The position numbers and the translations under genes were made by a program. Shown here in pieces: positions 11,155 to 21,140 of a DNA stretch of 64,000 bases. Position 1 is the first letter of the stretch, and every line of letters starts with the position of its first letter. Origin of the DNA: Tepidicella baoligensis (lineage in GTDB: Bacteria; Pseudomonadota; Gammaproteobacteria; Burkholderiales; Burkholderiaceae_C); NCBI RefSeq assembly GCF_013432195.1, contig NZ_JACCDB010000003.1, forward strand, positions 1 through 64,000. Direction: 5' to 3'. The notes under the pieces are model-generated. The model was not told the DNA's origin. It saw only the letters and a list, made by a program, of their open reading frames with translations, and made no database searches.

Positions 11155-11808
11155 ATGAGCCTCAAGCTGTACTACGCCCCTGGCGCCTGTTCCTTCGTTC
11201 CTCACAGCCTGCTGGAGCTGGCCGGCGTGCCGTTCGAGCCCGTGATGGTCAAGCTGCACAAGGGGGAGCACCGCACGCCCGAGTACCTCGCCATGAATCC
11301 GCGTGGCCAGGTGCCGGTGCTGGTCGATGGTGCCGACGTCATCACCCAGATCGTGGCCATCGTGCTGCACCTGGACCAGCGCCTGCCCGAAGCCGGCCTG
11401 TTGCCGCAGGCCGGGCTGGAGCGCACCCGCGTGATCGAGACCTTCGTGTGGATGAACAACACCGTGCACCCGATGTTCACCCACGTCTTCATGCCGCAGA
11501 AGTTCACTGACGACGCCGCGGCGCAGGCAGCGGTCAAAGCCCACTGTGTTCGCCTCTACCGCGAACTGCTGGGCGAAATCGAGGCCATGGTGGCCAAGAA
11601 GGCCACCCCCTGGCTGACCGGCGCGAATCCGGGCGTGCTCGACGCCTATGCGCTGACCCTGCTGCGTTGGGGCGGCTTCGCCGGTATCGACCCCACCTCC
11701 CTGCCGCACACCTGGGCGCTGGCACAGGCTTTCGCGGCCCTGCCCGCCGTGGCCCGCGTGGTCGAGCGCGAAAAGCTGCAGCTCAACGTCTACAAGCCGG
11801 CGGCCTGA
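11155..11808 (+). CDS. Glutathione S-transferase family protein
   Basis: 217 residues. The N-terminal thioredoxin-like domain contains MSLKLYYAPGACSFVPHSLLEL, with SPGACS-like catalytic residues, and NPRGQVPVLVDGA with the cis-Pro. The C-terminal helical domain ends with LPAVARVVERE. This resembles beta-class or related bacterial GSTs; the substrate is unknown. Its 3' end overlaps the end of the convergent histidine kinase gene by 19 nt. Confidence 0.85.
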   Translation: MSLKLYYAPGACSFVPHSLLELAGVPFEPVMVKLHKGEHRTPEYLAMNPRGQVPVLVDGADVITQIVAIVLHLDQRLPEAGLLPQAGLERTRVIETFVWMNNTVHPMFTHVFMPQKFTDDAAAQAAVKAHCVRLYRELLGEIEAMVAKKATPWLTGANPGVLDAYALTLLRWGGFAGIDPTSLPHTWALAQAFAALPAVARVVEREKLQLNVYKPAA

Positions 11809-13316
11809 GCCGCAGCAGCGGCGTTCACCGACTGCGCAAAACGCACGATGACGCGCAGGCCCCGGCGCTGGGCTCGCCCCGGATGGGTGTCCTCGAATTG
11901 CAGGGTTGCCCCATGCTGGCGGGCAATTTCCTGCACGATGGCCAGCCCCAACCCGGAGCCGTCCACATTGGTGCCCAGGGCCCGGTAAAAGGGTTCGAGC
12001 ACCAGCGCCCGCTCGGGCTCGGGAATCCCTGGCCCATCGTCTTCCACTTGCAATACCTGCACACCGCTGAACCGGTCCACCAGCAGGCGGACCGTCACCA
12101 CGCCGCCGGCCGGGGTGTAGTTGATGGCGTTGTCCACCAGGTTGCGCACCAGTTCGCGCACCAGGGTCGGGTTGCCCATGAGCGTGCAGCCGGGCGGGGT
12201 GTGCTCCGGCCCTTCGTAGCCGAGGTCGATCTGCTTGTCCAGGGCGCGAGGCACCGAGTCCTCGATCACGTCGGTGATGGCTTCGGCGAGGTCCACCGGC
12301 ATGCTGGGCAGGCTGCGCCCCGAGGTTTCGGCCCGGGCCAGGGCCAGGAGCTGGTTGACGGTGTGCGTGGCGCGCATGCTCGACTTCGCGATCTGCTGGA
12401 GCGAGCGATGGATGTCGTCACCCGAGGCGTTCTGCGCCATCTCGGCCTGCATGCGCAAGCCCGCCAGCGGGGTCTTGAGCTGGTGCGCGGCATCGGCGAG
12501 AAACCGTTTCTGGTTGGTGACCGACGTTTTGAGGCGCTGCAACAGGTCGTTGATCGACGACACCAGCGGGGCCACCTCTTGCGGCACGTGCTCGTTGTCG
12601 ATGGGGCTGAGATCGTCGGGCTTGCGCGCCCGGATGCGCTGTTCCAGGTCGTTCAGCGGCCGGATGCCCCGCACCAGCGCCAGCCAGACCAGCAGCACGG
12701 CCAGCGGCAGAATGATGAACTGCGGCACCATCACGCCCTTGATGATTTCGGTGGCGAGCTTGGAGCGCTTGCCCCGCGTCTCGGCCACCTGGATGAGCAC
12801 ACGCTGTTCGCGGTCCGGTCCACGCACGATCCAGGTGTAGGCCACCCGCACGTTTTCGTCGCGCACCATGTCGTCGCGCAGGTGGACTTCACCGGGTTGG
12901 GGGTGCAGTTCTGGATTCGGTGCGGGAAAGTCCGGGTCCCCGCTGATGAGGCGGCCCGCCGCATCGCGCACCTGGTAGAAGACGAGGTCGGTGTCATCGG
13001 CCCGCAGCAGGTCGCGCGCCTGGTTGGTGAGGTTGAACTGCACCTGGCCGTCGCGCACGACGACGAACTGGGTCAGCGCCTGCAAATTGAATTCGAGAGC
13101 CCTGTCGTAAGGCTTGCTGGCAATGCCCTGGGCCACGAACCAGGTCAGGGCCAGCGACAACGGCCACAGCAGCAGCAGTGGCGTGAGCATCCAGTCCAGA
13201 ATCTCGCCAAAGAGGCTGCGTTGCTCGCGTTGAAACAGGCCCAGCGACAGCGGCGGGTCGGCCGCCGGTTCGGGCAGCGCATCGAGCGGTGAAGCGTCAG
13301 CCAGGGATTTTTTCAA
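11790..13316 (-). CDS. Sensor histidine kinase, TctE-like
   Basis: An inner-membrane sensor kinase of about 508 residues. The first membrane helix is MLTPLLLLWPLSLALTWFVA, followed by a periplasmic 2CSK_N-type domain (QFVVVRDGQVQFNL to the second helix IILPLAVLLVWLALV), a HAMP-like linker, the H-box FLADAAHQLKTPLAGLR, and an ATPase with NLVDNAINYTP and GSGLGLAIV. No ATG fits the start. TTG at 13316 (MKKSLADASP) is proposed, overlapping the response regulator gene by 20 nt; this start is uncertain. TctE-type sensors often respond to tricarboxylates, but no transporter is adjacent. Confidence 0.88.
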   Translation of the reverse strand: MKKSLADASPLDALPEPAADPPLSLGLFQREQRSLFGEILDWMLTPLLLLWPLSLALTWFVAQGIASKPYDRALEFNLQALTQFVVVRDGQVQFNLTNQARDLLRADDTDLVFYQVRDAAGRLISGDPDFPAPNPELHPQPGEVHLRDDMVRDENVRVAYTWIVRGPDREQRVLIQVAETRGKRSKLATEIIKGVMVPQFIILPLAVLLVWLALVRGIRPLNDLEQRIRARKPDDLSPIDNEHVPQEVAPLVSSINDLLQRLKTSVTNQKRFLADAAHQLKTPLAGLRMQAEMAQNASGDDIHRSLQQIAKSSMRATHTVNQLLALARAETSGRSLPSMPVDLAEAITDVIEDSVPRALDKQIDLGYEGPEHTPPGCTLMGNPTLVRELVRNLVDNAINYTPAGGVVTVRLLVDRFSGVQVLQVEDDGPGIPEPERALVLEPFYRALGTNVDGSGLGLAIVQEIARQHGATLQFEDTHPGRAQRRGLRVIVRFAQSVNAAAAAQAAGL

Positions 13317-13971
13317 GGCAATACCCCAGCCCGCGCACGGTGGCAATGCGGATCGGGCCTTTCTCGATCTTCTTGCGCAGGCGGTGGATGTACACCTCGA
13401 TGGCATTGTTGCTCACTTCTTCGCCCCACTCGCACAGGCGCTCCACGAGCTGGTCCTTGCTCACCAGACGGCCGGCGCGTTGCAGCAGCACCTCCAGAAG
13501 GCCCAGTTCGCGCGCCGAAAGCTCGATCATCTTGCCGTCGATCGTGGCGACTCGGCCGGCCTGGTCATAGACCAGCGGGCCGTGCTTGATCTGGCTGCTG
13601 GCCGCGCCGTTGCCGCGCCGCACCAGGGCGCGTACCCGTGCCTCCAGTTCCTGCAGGGCAAATGGCTTGGCCATGTAGTCGTCGGCGCCCAGGTCCAGCC
13701 CCCGGACCCGTTCGTCCACGCTGTCGGCGGCGGTGAGGATGAGCACGGGCAGGGTCGAGCCCCGTCCACGCAGCCGCTTCAGGACTTCCAGGCCGTGCAT
13801 GCGCGGCAACCCGAGGTCGAGGATGAGCAGGTCGAACTCGTTGTTCGTCATCAGCGCGGCATCGGCTTCGGTGCCGCTGGCCACGTGGTCCACGGCGGCG
13901 CCGGCGGCACGCAGCGTGCGCAGCAACCCGTCAGCGAGCACCTGGTCGTCTTCGGCTATGAGTATGCGCAT
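13297..13971 (-). CDS. OmpR-family response regulator, TctD-like
   Basis: 224 residues. The receiver domain has acidic pocket EDD near residue 7, phospho-acceptor Asp in LLILDLGLP near residue 51, and Lys in YMAKPF. The C-terminal winged helix ends NAIEVYIHRLRKKI and IATVRGLGYCLE. It is first in an operon with the overlapping TctE-like kinase. The target genes are not indicated by the neighbourhood. Confidence 0.9.
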   Translation of the reverse strand: MRILIAEDDQVLADGLLRTLRAAGAAVDHVASGTEADAALMTNNEFDLLILDLGLPRMHGLEVLKRLRGRGSTLPVLILTAADSVDERVRGLDLGADDYMAKPFALQELEARVRALVRRGNGAASSQIKHGPLVYDQAGRVATIDGKMIELSARELGLLEVLLQRAGRLVSKDQLVERLCEWGEEVSNNAIEVYIHRLRKKIEKGPIRIATVRGLGYCLEKIPG

Positions 13972-14036
13972 CGTCGGTCTCCTGCGGTGAGGCTGGGAAC
14001 CCGCGGGTGGGGGGTTCAGGTGTCCATTTTAGGCTT

Positions 14037-14534
14037 TCAGTTCCCCTGTGCGTAGGCTTCCAGGCCCAGTGCCACGACGGTGGCGACCTGTTCGCCCACG
14101 GCGTCGCGGAACTCCGCTTCGGTTTGGGCCACGGCCAGGCGAAATGCCTCCAGCCAGTCCAGCCCCGCCGGCGTGAACACGATGCGTTTGGCGCGCGCAT
14201 CGAGCGGGTCCGGTTCGCGCCGCACCAGGCCCCAGGCCTCGCACTGATCCACCAGATCACCCATGGCCTGCTTGCTCATGCCGGCGCTGTGGGCCAGCGC
14301 CGTCAGTCGCGCGCCTTGCAACGGCAGGTGGCGGGTGATGTGCACGATCGCCGCCCCCACCTGACCGCGCGCGGCGAGGTGGGACAGGGCCAATGGGGCC
14401 TGCGGGTCGTGCGTCATGCGTTCGAGCACGCGCTCGTCGAAGCGGCGCAGGGCATGCCCCATGAGCCGGCCCAGATGGGTCAGCCGCCAGCCGTCGTCAC
14501 GCACCCGGGGGTTGGAAGGGGTTTTCCATGTCAT
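14037..14534 (-). CDS. MarR-family transcriptional regulator
   Basis: About 165 residues with a winged-helix core: LTALAHSAGMSKQAMGDLVDQCEAWGLVRREPDPLDARAKRIV (recognition helix followed by the wing) is typical of MarR proteins. The ATG at 14534 is preferred over an upstream TTG. The gene is divergent from recA. A GAATAT-N7-ATATTC palindrome in the intergenic region could be its own operator. The ligand is unknown. Confidence 0.82.
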   Translation of the reverse strand: MTWKTPSNPRVRDDGWRLTHLGRLMGHALRRFDERVLERMTHDPQAPLALSHLAARGQVGAAIVHITRHLPLQGARLTALAHSAGMSKQAMGDLVDQCEAWGLVRREPDPLDARAKRIVFTPAGLDWLEAFRLAVAQTEAEFRDAVGEQVATVVALGLEAYAQGN

Positions 14535-14567
14535 GCGCAAATAGTAATACAGACTGACCAAAAATAT

Positions 14568-14586
14568 GAATATTTAAAAGATATTC
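14568..14586. promoter_or_regulatory. GAATAT-N7-ATATTC palindrome, candidate MarR operator
   Basis: A perfect 6-bp inverted repeat separated by seven bases, in the AT-rich centre of the marR/recA divergent region, about 35 bp upstream of the MarR start. Its size and composition fit MarR-type operators. Binding is inferred from position only. Confidence 0.45.
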
Positions 14587-14622
14587 GCCGTTAAACTGCC
14601 GCTCAAGCACCGACACACCGTT

Positions 14623-14651
14623 GTTGAAGCGAGGGAGGCAGGTGCTTCAAC
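14623..14651 (+). promoter_or_regulatory. Hairpin in the recA leader
   Basis: GTTGAAGC at 14623-14630 is the exact reverse complement of GCTTCAAC at 14644-14651, with a 13-nt purine-rich loop. It ends 25 nt before the recA start codon, so it probably lies in the 5' untranslated RNA upstream of the AAGGAG ribosome binding site. It could affect mRNA stability or be a protein site. Confidence 0.45.
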
Positions 14652-14676
14652 CCCATGTTTTTCAAGGAGATTGTTC

Positions 14677-15732
14677 ATGAATGCAGCCGTCAAGCCCCAG
14701 GACAGCGACAAAGCCAAGGCCCTGCAAGCCGCGCTGGCCCAGATCGAGAAACAGTTCGGCAAGGGCACCATCATGCGTCTGGGTGAAGGCGAGGCGATCG
14801 AAGACATTCAAGTCGTCTCCACCGGCTCGCTGGGCCTGGACGTGGCCCTGGGCGTGGGCGGCCTGCCGCGCGGCCGTGTGATCGAAATCTACGGCCCGGA
14901 ATCATCGGGCAAGACGACGCTGACGCTGCAGGTCATCGCCGAAATGCAAAAGCAAGGCGGCACCTGTGCCTTCGTGGATGCCGAGCACGCCCTGGACGTG
15001 CAGTACGCCCAGAAACTCGGCGTGAATCTGCAAGACATGCTGATCTCCCAGCCCGACACCGGCGAGCAGGCGCTGGAGATCGTGGACAGCCTGGTGCGCT
15101 CCGGTGCGGTGGACCTGATCGTGGTGGACTCGGTGGCCGCGCTCACGCCCAAGGCGGAAATCGAGGGCGACATGGGCGACAGCCTGCCCGGCCTGCAGGC
15201 CCGCCTGATGAGCCAGGCGCTGCGCAAGCTGACCGCCACCATCAAGAAGACCAACTGCATGGTCATCTTCATTAACCAGATCCGCATGAAGATCGGTGTG
15301 ATGTTCGGCTCGCCCGAGACCACCACCGGCGGCAATGCGCTCAAGTTCTACGCCTCGGTGCGCATCGACATTCGCCGCACCGGCTCGATCAAGAAGGGCG
15401 AGGAAGTGGTGGGCAGCGAAACCAAGGTCAAGGTGGTGAAGAACAAGGTGGCGCCGCCCTTCAAGACGGCCGAGTTCGACATCCTCTACGGCGAGGGCAT
15501 CAGCCGCGAGGGCGAAATCATCGACCTGGGTGTGAACCACAAGGTGATCGAGAAGTCGGGCGCCTGGTATGCCTACAACGGCGAGAAGATCGGCCAGGGG
15601 CGCGAGAATGCGCGCGAATTCCTGCGCGAAAACCCGGGCCTGGCTCGCGAGATCGAAAACCGTATCCGTGAGGCGCTGGGTGTGCCGGCCTTGGCGGCCG
15701 ACGTCGAGCCGGCGGCCTCGGTGGAGGCATGA
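14677..15732 (+). CDS. recA: Recombinase RecA
   Basis: A 351-residue strand-exchange ATPase that also triggers LexA autocleavage. Walker A GPESSGKT is at residues 73-80, Walker B is in [12 protein letters not shown], loop L2 covers the [16 protein letters not shown] region, and the C-terminal domain is complete. A strong AAGGAG site lies 8 nt upstream of ATG 14677. No canonical CTGT-N8-ACAG LexA box is seen in the 142-bp upstream region. recX overlaps the 3' end by 4 nt. Confidence 0.97.
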   Translation: MNAAVKPQDSDKAKALQAALAQIEKQFGKGTIMRLGEGEAIEDIQVVSTGSLGLDVALGVGGLPRGRVIEIYGPESSGKTTLTLQVIAEMQKQGGTCAFVDAEHALDVQYAQKLGVNLQDMLISQPDTGEQALEIVDSLVRSGAVDLIVVDSVAALTPKAEIEGDMGDSLPGLQARLMSQALRKLTATIKKTNCMVIFINQIRMKIGVMFGSPETTTGGNALKFYASVRIDIRRTGSIKKGEEVVGSETKVKVVKNKVAPPFKTAEFDILYGEGISREGEIIDLGVNHKVIEKSGAWYAYNGEKIGQGRENAREFLRENPGLAREIENRIREALGVPALAADVEPAASVEA

Positions 15733-16235
15733 CGCAGCGGGTGCTGCAACCCCTTTCCCTCAAAGGCAGGGCCTTGCGCCTGCTGGCCCAGCGCGAGCAC
15801 AGCCGCCAGGAGCTGGAGCGCAAGTTGCGCTCCCATGCGGCCGGGCCACAGGAGCTGGAGGCGTTGCTCGACGCGCTCGAAGCGGAGGGCTGGCTGTCGG
15901 ACGAACGCTTCGCTGAGGCCCTTGGTCGCCAGCGCGCCGCCCGCTACGGTCTGCGGCGCGTGCGCGCCGATTTGCGGGCGAAAGGGGTGGATGAGACGCT
16001 CATCCGCGCCACGCTGGCGAGCCTGGAGGGCAGCGAGGCCGATCGGGCCCGGCAGGCCTGGACGCGCAAATTCGGACAACCTCCGCGTTCCGCTGCGGAG
16101 CGCGCCCGCCAGATTCGCCACCTCTTGGCCAAAGGGTTTGCCCCGGACCTCGTGGCCCGGGTGGTGCCACGGGCGGAGGTCCCGGTGGACGAGGGCAACG
16201 AAGATCCGCTCAGTGAAGCACACGAACCAGAGTAA
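15729..16235 (+). CDS. recX: Regulatory protein RecX
   Basis: A 168-residue RecA modulator. It has the triple-helical RecX repeats: [23 protein letters not shown], then [33 protein letters not shown] and [20 protein letters not shown]. The ATGA overlap with recA implies translational coupling, as is common for this pair. The acidic C-terminal tail is not conserved in the family. Confidence 0.92.
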   Translation: MTQRVLQPLSLKGRALRLLAQREHSRQELERKLRSHAAGPQELEALLDALEAEGWLSDERFAEALGRQRAARYGLRRVRADLRAKGVDETLIRATLASLEGSEADRARQAWTRKFGQPPRSAAERARQIRHLLAKGFAPDLVARVVPRAEVPVDEGNEDPLSEAHEPE

Positions 16236-16410
16236 ACGGGGGCCGACGCAAACCGCAATCTCGATGGAGGAGGCCATGGCACCATCCAGTCGGTGAGGTC
16301 CCAGGCGAACGAAGGGGGCGGCCTTCCGCCAAACCAACATCCTGGCCCTGACGCAGCGCAGACGCCAAACGGGCAGGCAAGGACGCATGCTTTCTGATCG
16401 GCGTTGCGCT

Positions 16411-17601
16411 TCAGGCCAGCCAGCGTTGCAGGCGCTGCAGCGCCTCGGTCAGGTCTTCTATCGAACTGGCGGTGGAGAAGCGCACGTGGGTGCCGCGATC
16501 GTGTTCGCTGAAGTCCACGCTCGGGGTGGCCACCACGTGGGTCTCGCGCATCATGCGCTCGACCAGCGCTGCGCTGTCATGCACCCCCAGGCGATCGAAC
16601 AGGGCGCTGGCGTCCGCCCAGGCATAGAACGCCCCATCGGGCATGACCGGCACATCAAAGCCCAGGGCGCGCAGTCCGGGGATGAAGGCATCGCGCCGGG
16701 CCTGGTAGGCCGCGCGGCGCTCTTCATAGATGGCGAGGCTTTCGGGCTCGAAGCAGGCCAGGGCCGCATGCTGCGCCACCGTGCTGGCGCAGATGTAGAG
16801 GTTTTGCGCCAGCCGCTCCACCACGTCCACCAGCGCGTCGGGCAGCACCAGCCAGCCCAGGCGCCAGCCGGTCATGCTGAAGTACTTGGAAAAGCTGTTG
16901 ATGCTGACGACGTCCTCGCCCAAGGCGAGCGCGGTCTGTCCGTAACGTTCGTCGAAGCTCAACCCCAGGTAGATCTCGTCCATCAGCAGAATGCCCCCGC
17001 GTGCGCGGACCTCGGCGTGGATGTCCCGCAACACCTGGGGGTCCACCGAGGTGCCGGTCGGGTTCGAGGGCGATGCGATCAGCACCCCGACGGTTTGCGC
17101 GCTCCAGGCCTGGGCGATGCCGGCCGGATCGAGCTGGAAGCGGTTGGCGGCGGCGCTCGACAGCAGCCGGGCCCGCGCGCCGATGGACGCCAGGATGTGC
17201 CGGTTGCACGGGTAACTCGGGTCGGGCATGAGCACCTCGTCGCCCGGGTTGAACAGGGCCAGACAGGCCAGTTGCAAGCCTGCCGATGCCCCGGCCGTGA
17301 CCACGATGCGGCGCGCCGGCACGTCCAGGCCGTGGCGCTGCGCATACCACGCGCTGATGCGCTTGCGCAGCGCCGGCAGGCCCAGCGCCGGGGTGTACTG
17401 GGTGAGACCGGCCTCGATGGCACGCTGCGCGGCCGCCTGCACAGGAGGCGGGGCCGTGAAGTCCGGTTCACCGATGTTGAGGTAGAGCATGCGAGGCTGG
17501 CCGGCACCGAGGTCGGCCGCCAGGGCCTGGGCCCGCTTGGCCACCTGCATCACGTAAAAGGGCGCGACGCTTTGCGCGCGGTCGGAGATTCTCAGGGTCA
17601 T
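16411..17601 (-). CDS. Pyridoxal phosphate-dependent aminotransferase, class I/II
   Basis: A fold-type I aminotransferase of 396 residues. Visible blocks are LNIGEPDF near the N-terminus, TAGASAGLQLA, SPSNPTGT (substrate Asn), LLMDEIYLGL, and SFSKYFSMTGWRLGW with the PLP Lys. It resembles AspC-like enzymes that act on aspartate, alanine or aromatic amino acids; the substrate cannot be fixed. The start MTLRISDRAQSVAPFYVM matches the family. An alternative ATG at 17643 would overlap the mnmE stop by 1 nt and add 14 residues. Confidence 0.88.
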   Translation of the reverse strand: MTLRISDRAQSVAPFYVMQVAKRAQALAADLGAGQPRMLYLNIGEPDFTAPPPVQAAAQRAIEAGLTQYTPALGLPALRKRISAWYAQRHGLDVPARRIVVTAGASAGLQLACLALFNPGDEVLMPDPSYPCNRHILASIGARARLLSSAAANRFQLDPAGIAQAWSAQTVGVLIASPSNPTGTSVDPQVLRDIHAEVRARGGILLMDEIYLGLSFDERYGQTALALGEDVVSINSFSKYFSMTGWRLGWLVLPDALVDVVERLAQNLYICASTVAQHAALACFEPESLAIYEERRAAYQARRDAFIPGLRALGFDVPVMPDGAFYAWADASALFDRLGVHDSAALVERMMRETHVVATPSVDFSEHDRGTHVRFSTASSIEDLTEALQRLQRWLA

Positions 17602-17642
17602 GGCAGCGACTGTAGCGGCTTTTTCGGTGCTGGCCTCATCCA

Positions 17643-19106
17643 TCACTTGCCGATACAGAACGACGAGAAGATTTCCCCCAGCAGGTCGTCGGCGCTGAAC
17701 GCGCCCGTGATCTCGTTGAGCGCGTTTTGCGCCAGGCGCAGCTCTTCGGCCAGCAGGTCCAGCGATTGGGCCTGGGCAGCCAGATGCCGTGCGGCCCCGT
17801 GCAAGTGGTCCTCCACCCGGCGCAAAGCCTGCACATGGCGTTCCCGGGCAATGTAGAGCCCCTCGGCGCCGCCCTGCCAGCCGGCCAGTTGCAGCAGGCG
17901 CTGGCGCAGGGCGTCCATCCCGACACCGGTCTTGGCCGAAAGGCGCAGGTTTTCGTGCGCGGCGTGGCCCGGCGCAGTCACGGTTGAAGGCACGTCCGGC
18001 GTCGTGGGCAGGTTGCCCCCCGCCGACACATCGGCTTTGTTCCACACATCGATCACCGTCACGCTGGCGGGCAGTCGAGCGTCCAGCAGTGCCGCGATCT
18101 CGGCATCTGCCCGGTCGTAAGCGGCTTGTCCTGTTCGGGTGAGGTCGTGCAGGAACAGCACCGCGTCCGCCGCCTCGATCTGGGCCCAGGCGCGCTCGAT
18201 GCCGATGCGCTCCACCTCGTCGATACCCTCGCCTTCGCGCAGGCCGGCGGTGTCGATCACGTGCACCGGCACACCCTCGATCTGGATGGCCTGCTGCACC
18301 ACGTCACGGGTGGTGCCGGCGATGGGCGTGACGATGGCCAGCTCGGCACCGGTCAGCGCGTTGAGCAGCGAGCTTTTGCCGGCGTTGGGCTGGCCCGCGA
18401 TCACGACCTTGATGCCCTCGCGCAGCAGCGCGCCCTGGCGGGTCTTGCGCAGCACCTCGGCAAGCAGCGCTTGCAGGCGGTCGAGCTGGCCCTGAGCGTC
18501 GGCTTTCTGCAGGAAGTCGATCTCTTCTTCCGGGAAGTCCAGTGTCGCCTCCACCAGCATGCGCAGGTGGATCAGCGCGTCGCGCAGCGTGCCGATCTCG
18601 CGCGAAAAGTCGCCGGCGAGCGAGCGCGAGGCGCTACGGGCCGCGGCTTCGGTGCTGGCATCGATCAGGTCGGCGATCGCTTCGGCCTGAGCCAGATCGA
18701 TCTTGTCGTTGAGAAAGGCGCGTTCGGTGAACTCACCCGGCCTGGCCAATCTCAGCCCGGCCAGGCGCGGACGACCCGTGGCCGGATCGGGTTCGGCAGC
18801 CGCCTGCAAGCAGCGCGCCAGCAGCAGTTGCAGCACCACCGGGCCACCGTGGGCTTGCAGTTCCAGCACGTCCTCCCCGGTGTAGGAGTGCGGGGCCGGG
18901 AAATGAAGCGCCAGGCCGTGGTCGATGGGTGTGCCGTCGGCATCGCGAAACGCCAGGTAGGTGGCTTCGCGCGGCTTGAGGGGTTTGCCGCACAGCGCCT
19001 GCAGCAGTGCATCCAGCCCGCGGCCCGATACCCGAACGATCCCCACCGCCCCGCGACCGGGTGCGGTGGCGATGGCCACGATGGGGTCCTGATGGCGGGG
19101 CAGCAT
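17643..19106 (-). CDS. mnmE: tRNA uridine-5-carboxymethylaminomethyl(34) synthesis GTPase MnmE
   Basis: A 487-residue tRNA-modification GTPase that works with MnmG at the wobble uridine. The N-terminal formyl-THF-binding domain starts [22 protein letters not shown]. The central G domain has [14 protein letters not shown] (G1), TRDVV (G2), DTAGLRE (G3) and NKAD (G4). The C-terminus is the signature CIGK. It lies downstream of yidC but is separated from it by a clear terminator, so it needs its own promoter or read-through. Confidence 0.96.
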   Translation of the reverse strand: MLPRHQDPIVAIATAPGRGAVGIVRVSGRGLDALLQALCGKPLKPREATYLAFRDADGTPIDHGLALHFPAPHSYTGEDVLELQAHGGPVVLQLLLARCLQAAAEPDPATGRPRLAGLRLARPGEFTERAFLNDKIDLAQAEAIADLIDASTEAAARSASRSLAGDFSREIGTLRDALIHLRMLVEATLDFPEEEIDFLQKADAQGQLDRLQALLAEVLRKTRQGALLREGIKVVIAGQPNAGKSSLLNALTGAELAIVTPIAGTTRDVVQQAIQIEGVPVHVIDTAGLREGEGIDEVERIGIERAWAQIEAADAVLFLHDLTRTGQAAYDRADAEIAALLDARLPASVTVIDVWNKADVSAGGNLPTTPDVPSTVTAPGHAAHENLRLSAKTGVGMDALRQRLLQLAGWQGGAEGLYIARERHVQALRRVEDHLHGAARHLAAQAQSLDLLAEELRLAQNALNEITGAFSADDLLGEIFSSFCIGK

Positions 19107-19135
19107 GTTCAGCGGTCGGCGATCGGTGAGGCCAA

Positions 19136-19163
19136 GGAAAAAGGGCCGCTGAGGCGGCCCTTT
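19136..19163 (-). terminator. Rho-independent terminator after yidC
   Basis: On the minus strand, AAAGGGCCGC pairs perfectly with GCGGCCCTTT across a 4-nt loop and is followed by a run of T (19140-19136 as A on the plus strand). It begins 4 nt after the yidC stop and ends the rpmH-rnpA-yidD-yidC transcript before mnmE. Confidence 0.85.
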
Positions 19164-19167
19164 GAGC

Positions 19168-20862
19168 TTATTTGAACTTCGGCATGTTGAATTTCAACGG
19201 CACACCCATGGAGTGGTTGATGTAGGCCTGCTGGGCAATGGTCAGGATGTTGTTCGTGATCCAGTACAGCACCAGGCCGGCCGGGAAGAAGAAGAACATC
19301 ACGCTGAAGATCACCGGCATCAGCCACATCAGCTTGGCCTGCAGCGGATCGGGCGGCAGCGGGTTGAGCGCGGTCTGGAAAATGGTCGTCACGGCCATGA
19401 TCAACGGCAGGATGTAGTACGGGTCCGGCGAGGACAGGTCCACGATCCAGCCGATCCATGGCGAATTGCGCATTTCCACGCTGGACATCAGCACCCAGTA
19501 CAGGGCGATGAACACCGGGATCTGGATCAGGATTGGCAGGCAGCCGCCCAGCGGGTTGACCTTCTCCTCGCGGTAGATCTTCATCATCTCCTGCTGCATC
19601 TGCTGCGGGTTGTTCTTCAGGCGCTCGCGCATTTCCATGATGCGTGGGTTGATCGCCTTCATCTTGGCCATGCTGCGGTAGGCGCTGGCGTTGAGCCAGT
19701 AAAAAGCGGCCTTGATCAGCACCACCAGCAGCACGATGGCCCAACCCCAGTTGCCCACCAGGCCGTGGATTTTCTCCAGCAGCCAGTACAGCGGTTTGGC
19801 CAAGATGGTGAGCCAGCCGTAATCCTTGACCAGTTCCAGGCCGGGAGCCAAGGTTTCCAACACCTTCTCCAGCTGCGGGCCGACGAACAGCACGGTGTCC
19901 AGGGCTTGGGTTGTACCCGGTTCCACCGCACCCATCGGGGTGATCATGCCGGCAGCGTAGAGGTTGCCGATGCGGCGCACGAAGTTTTCGCGCTCGATGC
20001 CCTGCCCCAGCAGCCAGGCGGTGGCGAAATAGTGCTGGACCATGGCCACGTAGCCGTCGCTGGCGGTGCGCTGGAAGGTGGCCTTGTTGCGGTCGATGTC
20101 CTCGAACTGGACCTTCTGGAACTTGCCTTCCTGGCTGAAGATGGCGGGGCCGGTGAAGGTGGAGTAGAACGGGGTGTCGCTGCTGGCCTTTTGGCCGTCA
20201 CGAACCAGTTGCAGATAGAGCTGCGGGCTCACCGGCGTTTCGCCTTGGTTGATGACTTCATGGCGCACGCCGATGTCGTACGCGCCCCGGCGCAGCGTGT
20301 AGGTCTTGGCCAACACCACACCATTGACGGGCGCCGACTCGAAGCGCAAGACCAGTTCGTCCTGGCCCGGAGCCAGCGCACGATCGCCAGAGACGAGGCG
20401 CATCGGTGTTTTGTGGGTGGGGAAGTCGCCACCGATCAGGCCGGTCTGCGCCACGTAGGTGCGATTGCCGTCCTGGGTCAGCAGCGTCAGCGGGGACTGG
20501 TCACGGCGCAGCGCCTTGCCGGTGGCGGCAAAATGCTCCAGCAAGGTGGCGCCCACCAGCGAGCCGCCTTCCGAGTCGAATGTGAGTTCCAGCACATCCG
20601 TTCTGACCACATGGGTTTCGCGCGCGATGTTGGCCGAGGCCTCAGGTGGTGTGAGGCTGCCTGGGGCGGTGCCGATCATCGAGGCCGTGGGCAAAGCGCT
20701 GTCGCCGGCCGGCGTGGGCTCCTGGCCGGCGGCGCGGTGGCTTGGCGAGCTCGACGGGAAGAAGGTGGCGGGACGGTCGTTGTAAATCTGCCACTGGTCC
20801 CACAGCAGGACCAGCGAGAAACCAAAAATCACCCACAGGATGGATCGGCGTATGTCGCTCAT
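19168..20862 (-). CDS. yidC: Membrane protein insertase YidC
   Basis: A 564-residue inner-membrane insertase. The N-terminal helix is [18 protein letters not shown], followed by a large periplasmic beta-domain (about residues 40-340). The conserved five-helix core starts near [24 protein letters not shown] and includes [20 protein letters not shown]. It inserts membrane proteins alone or with SecYEG. The start codon overlaps the yidD stop (ATGA). It is the last gene of the rpmH operon. Confidence 0.96.
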   Translation of the reverse strand: MSDIRRSILWVIFGFSLVLLWDQWQIYNDRPATFFPSSSPSHRAAGQEPTPAGDSALPTASMIGTAPGSLTPPEASANIARETHVVRTDVLELTFDSEGGSLVGATLLEHFAATGKALRRDQSPLTLLTQDGNRTYVAQTGLIGGDFPTHKTPMRLVSGDRALAPGQDELVLRFESAPVNGVVLAKTYTLRRGAYDIGVRHEVINQGETPVSPQLYLQLVRDGQKASSDTPFYSTFTGPAIFSQEGKFQKVQFEDIDRNKATFQRTASDGYVAMVQHYFATAWLLGQGIERENFVRRIGNLYAAGMITPMGAVEPGTTQALDTVLFVGPQLEKVLETLAPGLELVKDYGWLTILAKPLYWLLEKIHGLVGNWGWAIVLLVVLIKAAFYWLNASAYRSMAKMKAINPRIMEMRERLKNNPQQMQQEMMKIYREEKVNPLGGCLPILIQIPVFIALYWVLMSSVEMRNSPWIGWIVDLSSPDPYYILPLIMAVTTIFQTALNPLPPDPLQAKLMWLMPVIFSVMFFFFPAGLVLYWITNNILTIAQQAYINHSMGVPLKFNMPKFK

Positions 20863-21140
20863 GACGGTTTCTTTTCGGAAGGAGCGGAGACGAGGGAAGA
20901 AAAAGGGCGCGGCAGGCCGTCAGGGACGGGGTCGCATCCGCCCTCGCACCAGGGGTGGCAGCGCACGAGGCGCCGCAAGGTGAGGTAGCTGCCGCCCAGG
21001 GCGCCATGGCGTTCCAGGGATTGCAGCGCATAGGCGGAGCAGGTGGGCTCGAAGCGGCAACCCGACCCCAGCCACGGGCTGAGCAGCAGCCGGTAGCCCT
21101 TGACGATACCGATCAGGATGTGCCTGGGCCAGTCACGCAC
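20859..21140 (-). CDS. yidD: Membrane protein insertion efficiency factor YidD
   Basis: 93 residues with the family core GYRLLLSPWLGSGCRFEPTCSAYALQSLERHG and the CHPWCEGGCDPVP motif, including the conserved cysteines. It assists YidC-dependent insertion. The GTG start at 21140 overlaps the rnpA stop (21133-21135), and the stop overlaps yidC by 4 nt, so it is coupled on both sides. The C-terminal extension ([13 protein letters not shown]) is not conserved. Confidence 0.92.
   Translation of the reverse strand: MRDWPRHILIGIVKGYRLLLSPWLGSGCRFEPTCSAYALQSLERHGALGGSYLTLRRLVRCHPWCEGGCDPVPDGLPRPFSSLVSAPSEKKPS

Noticed and set aside
16236-16410. Small gene or terminator in the recX-aminotransferase gap
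   Set aside because: Only a 5-bp GGCGG/CCGCC hairpin without a T-run, and no frame with recognisable protein sequence.
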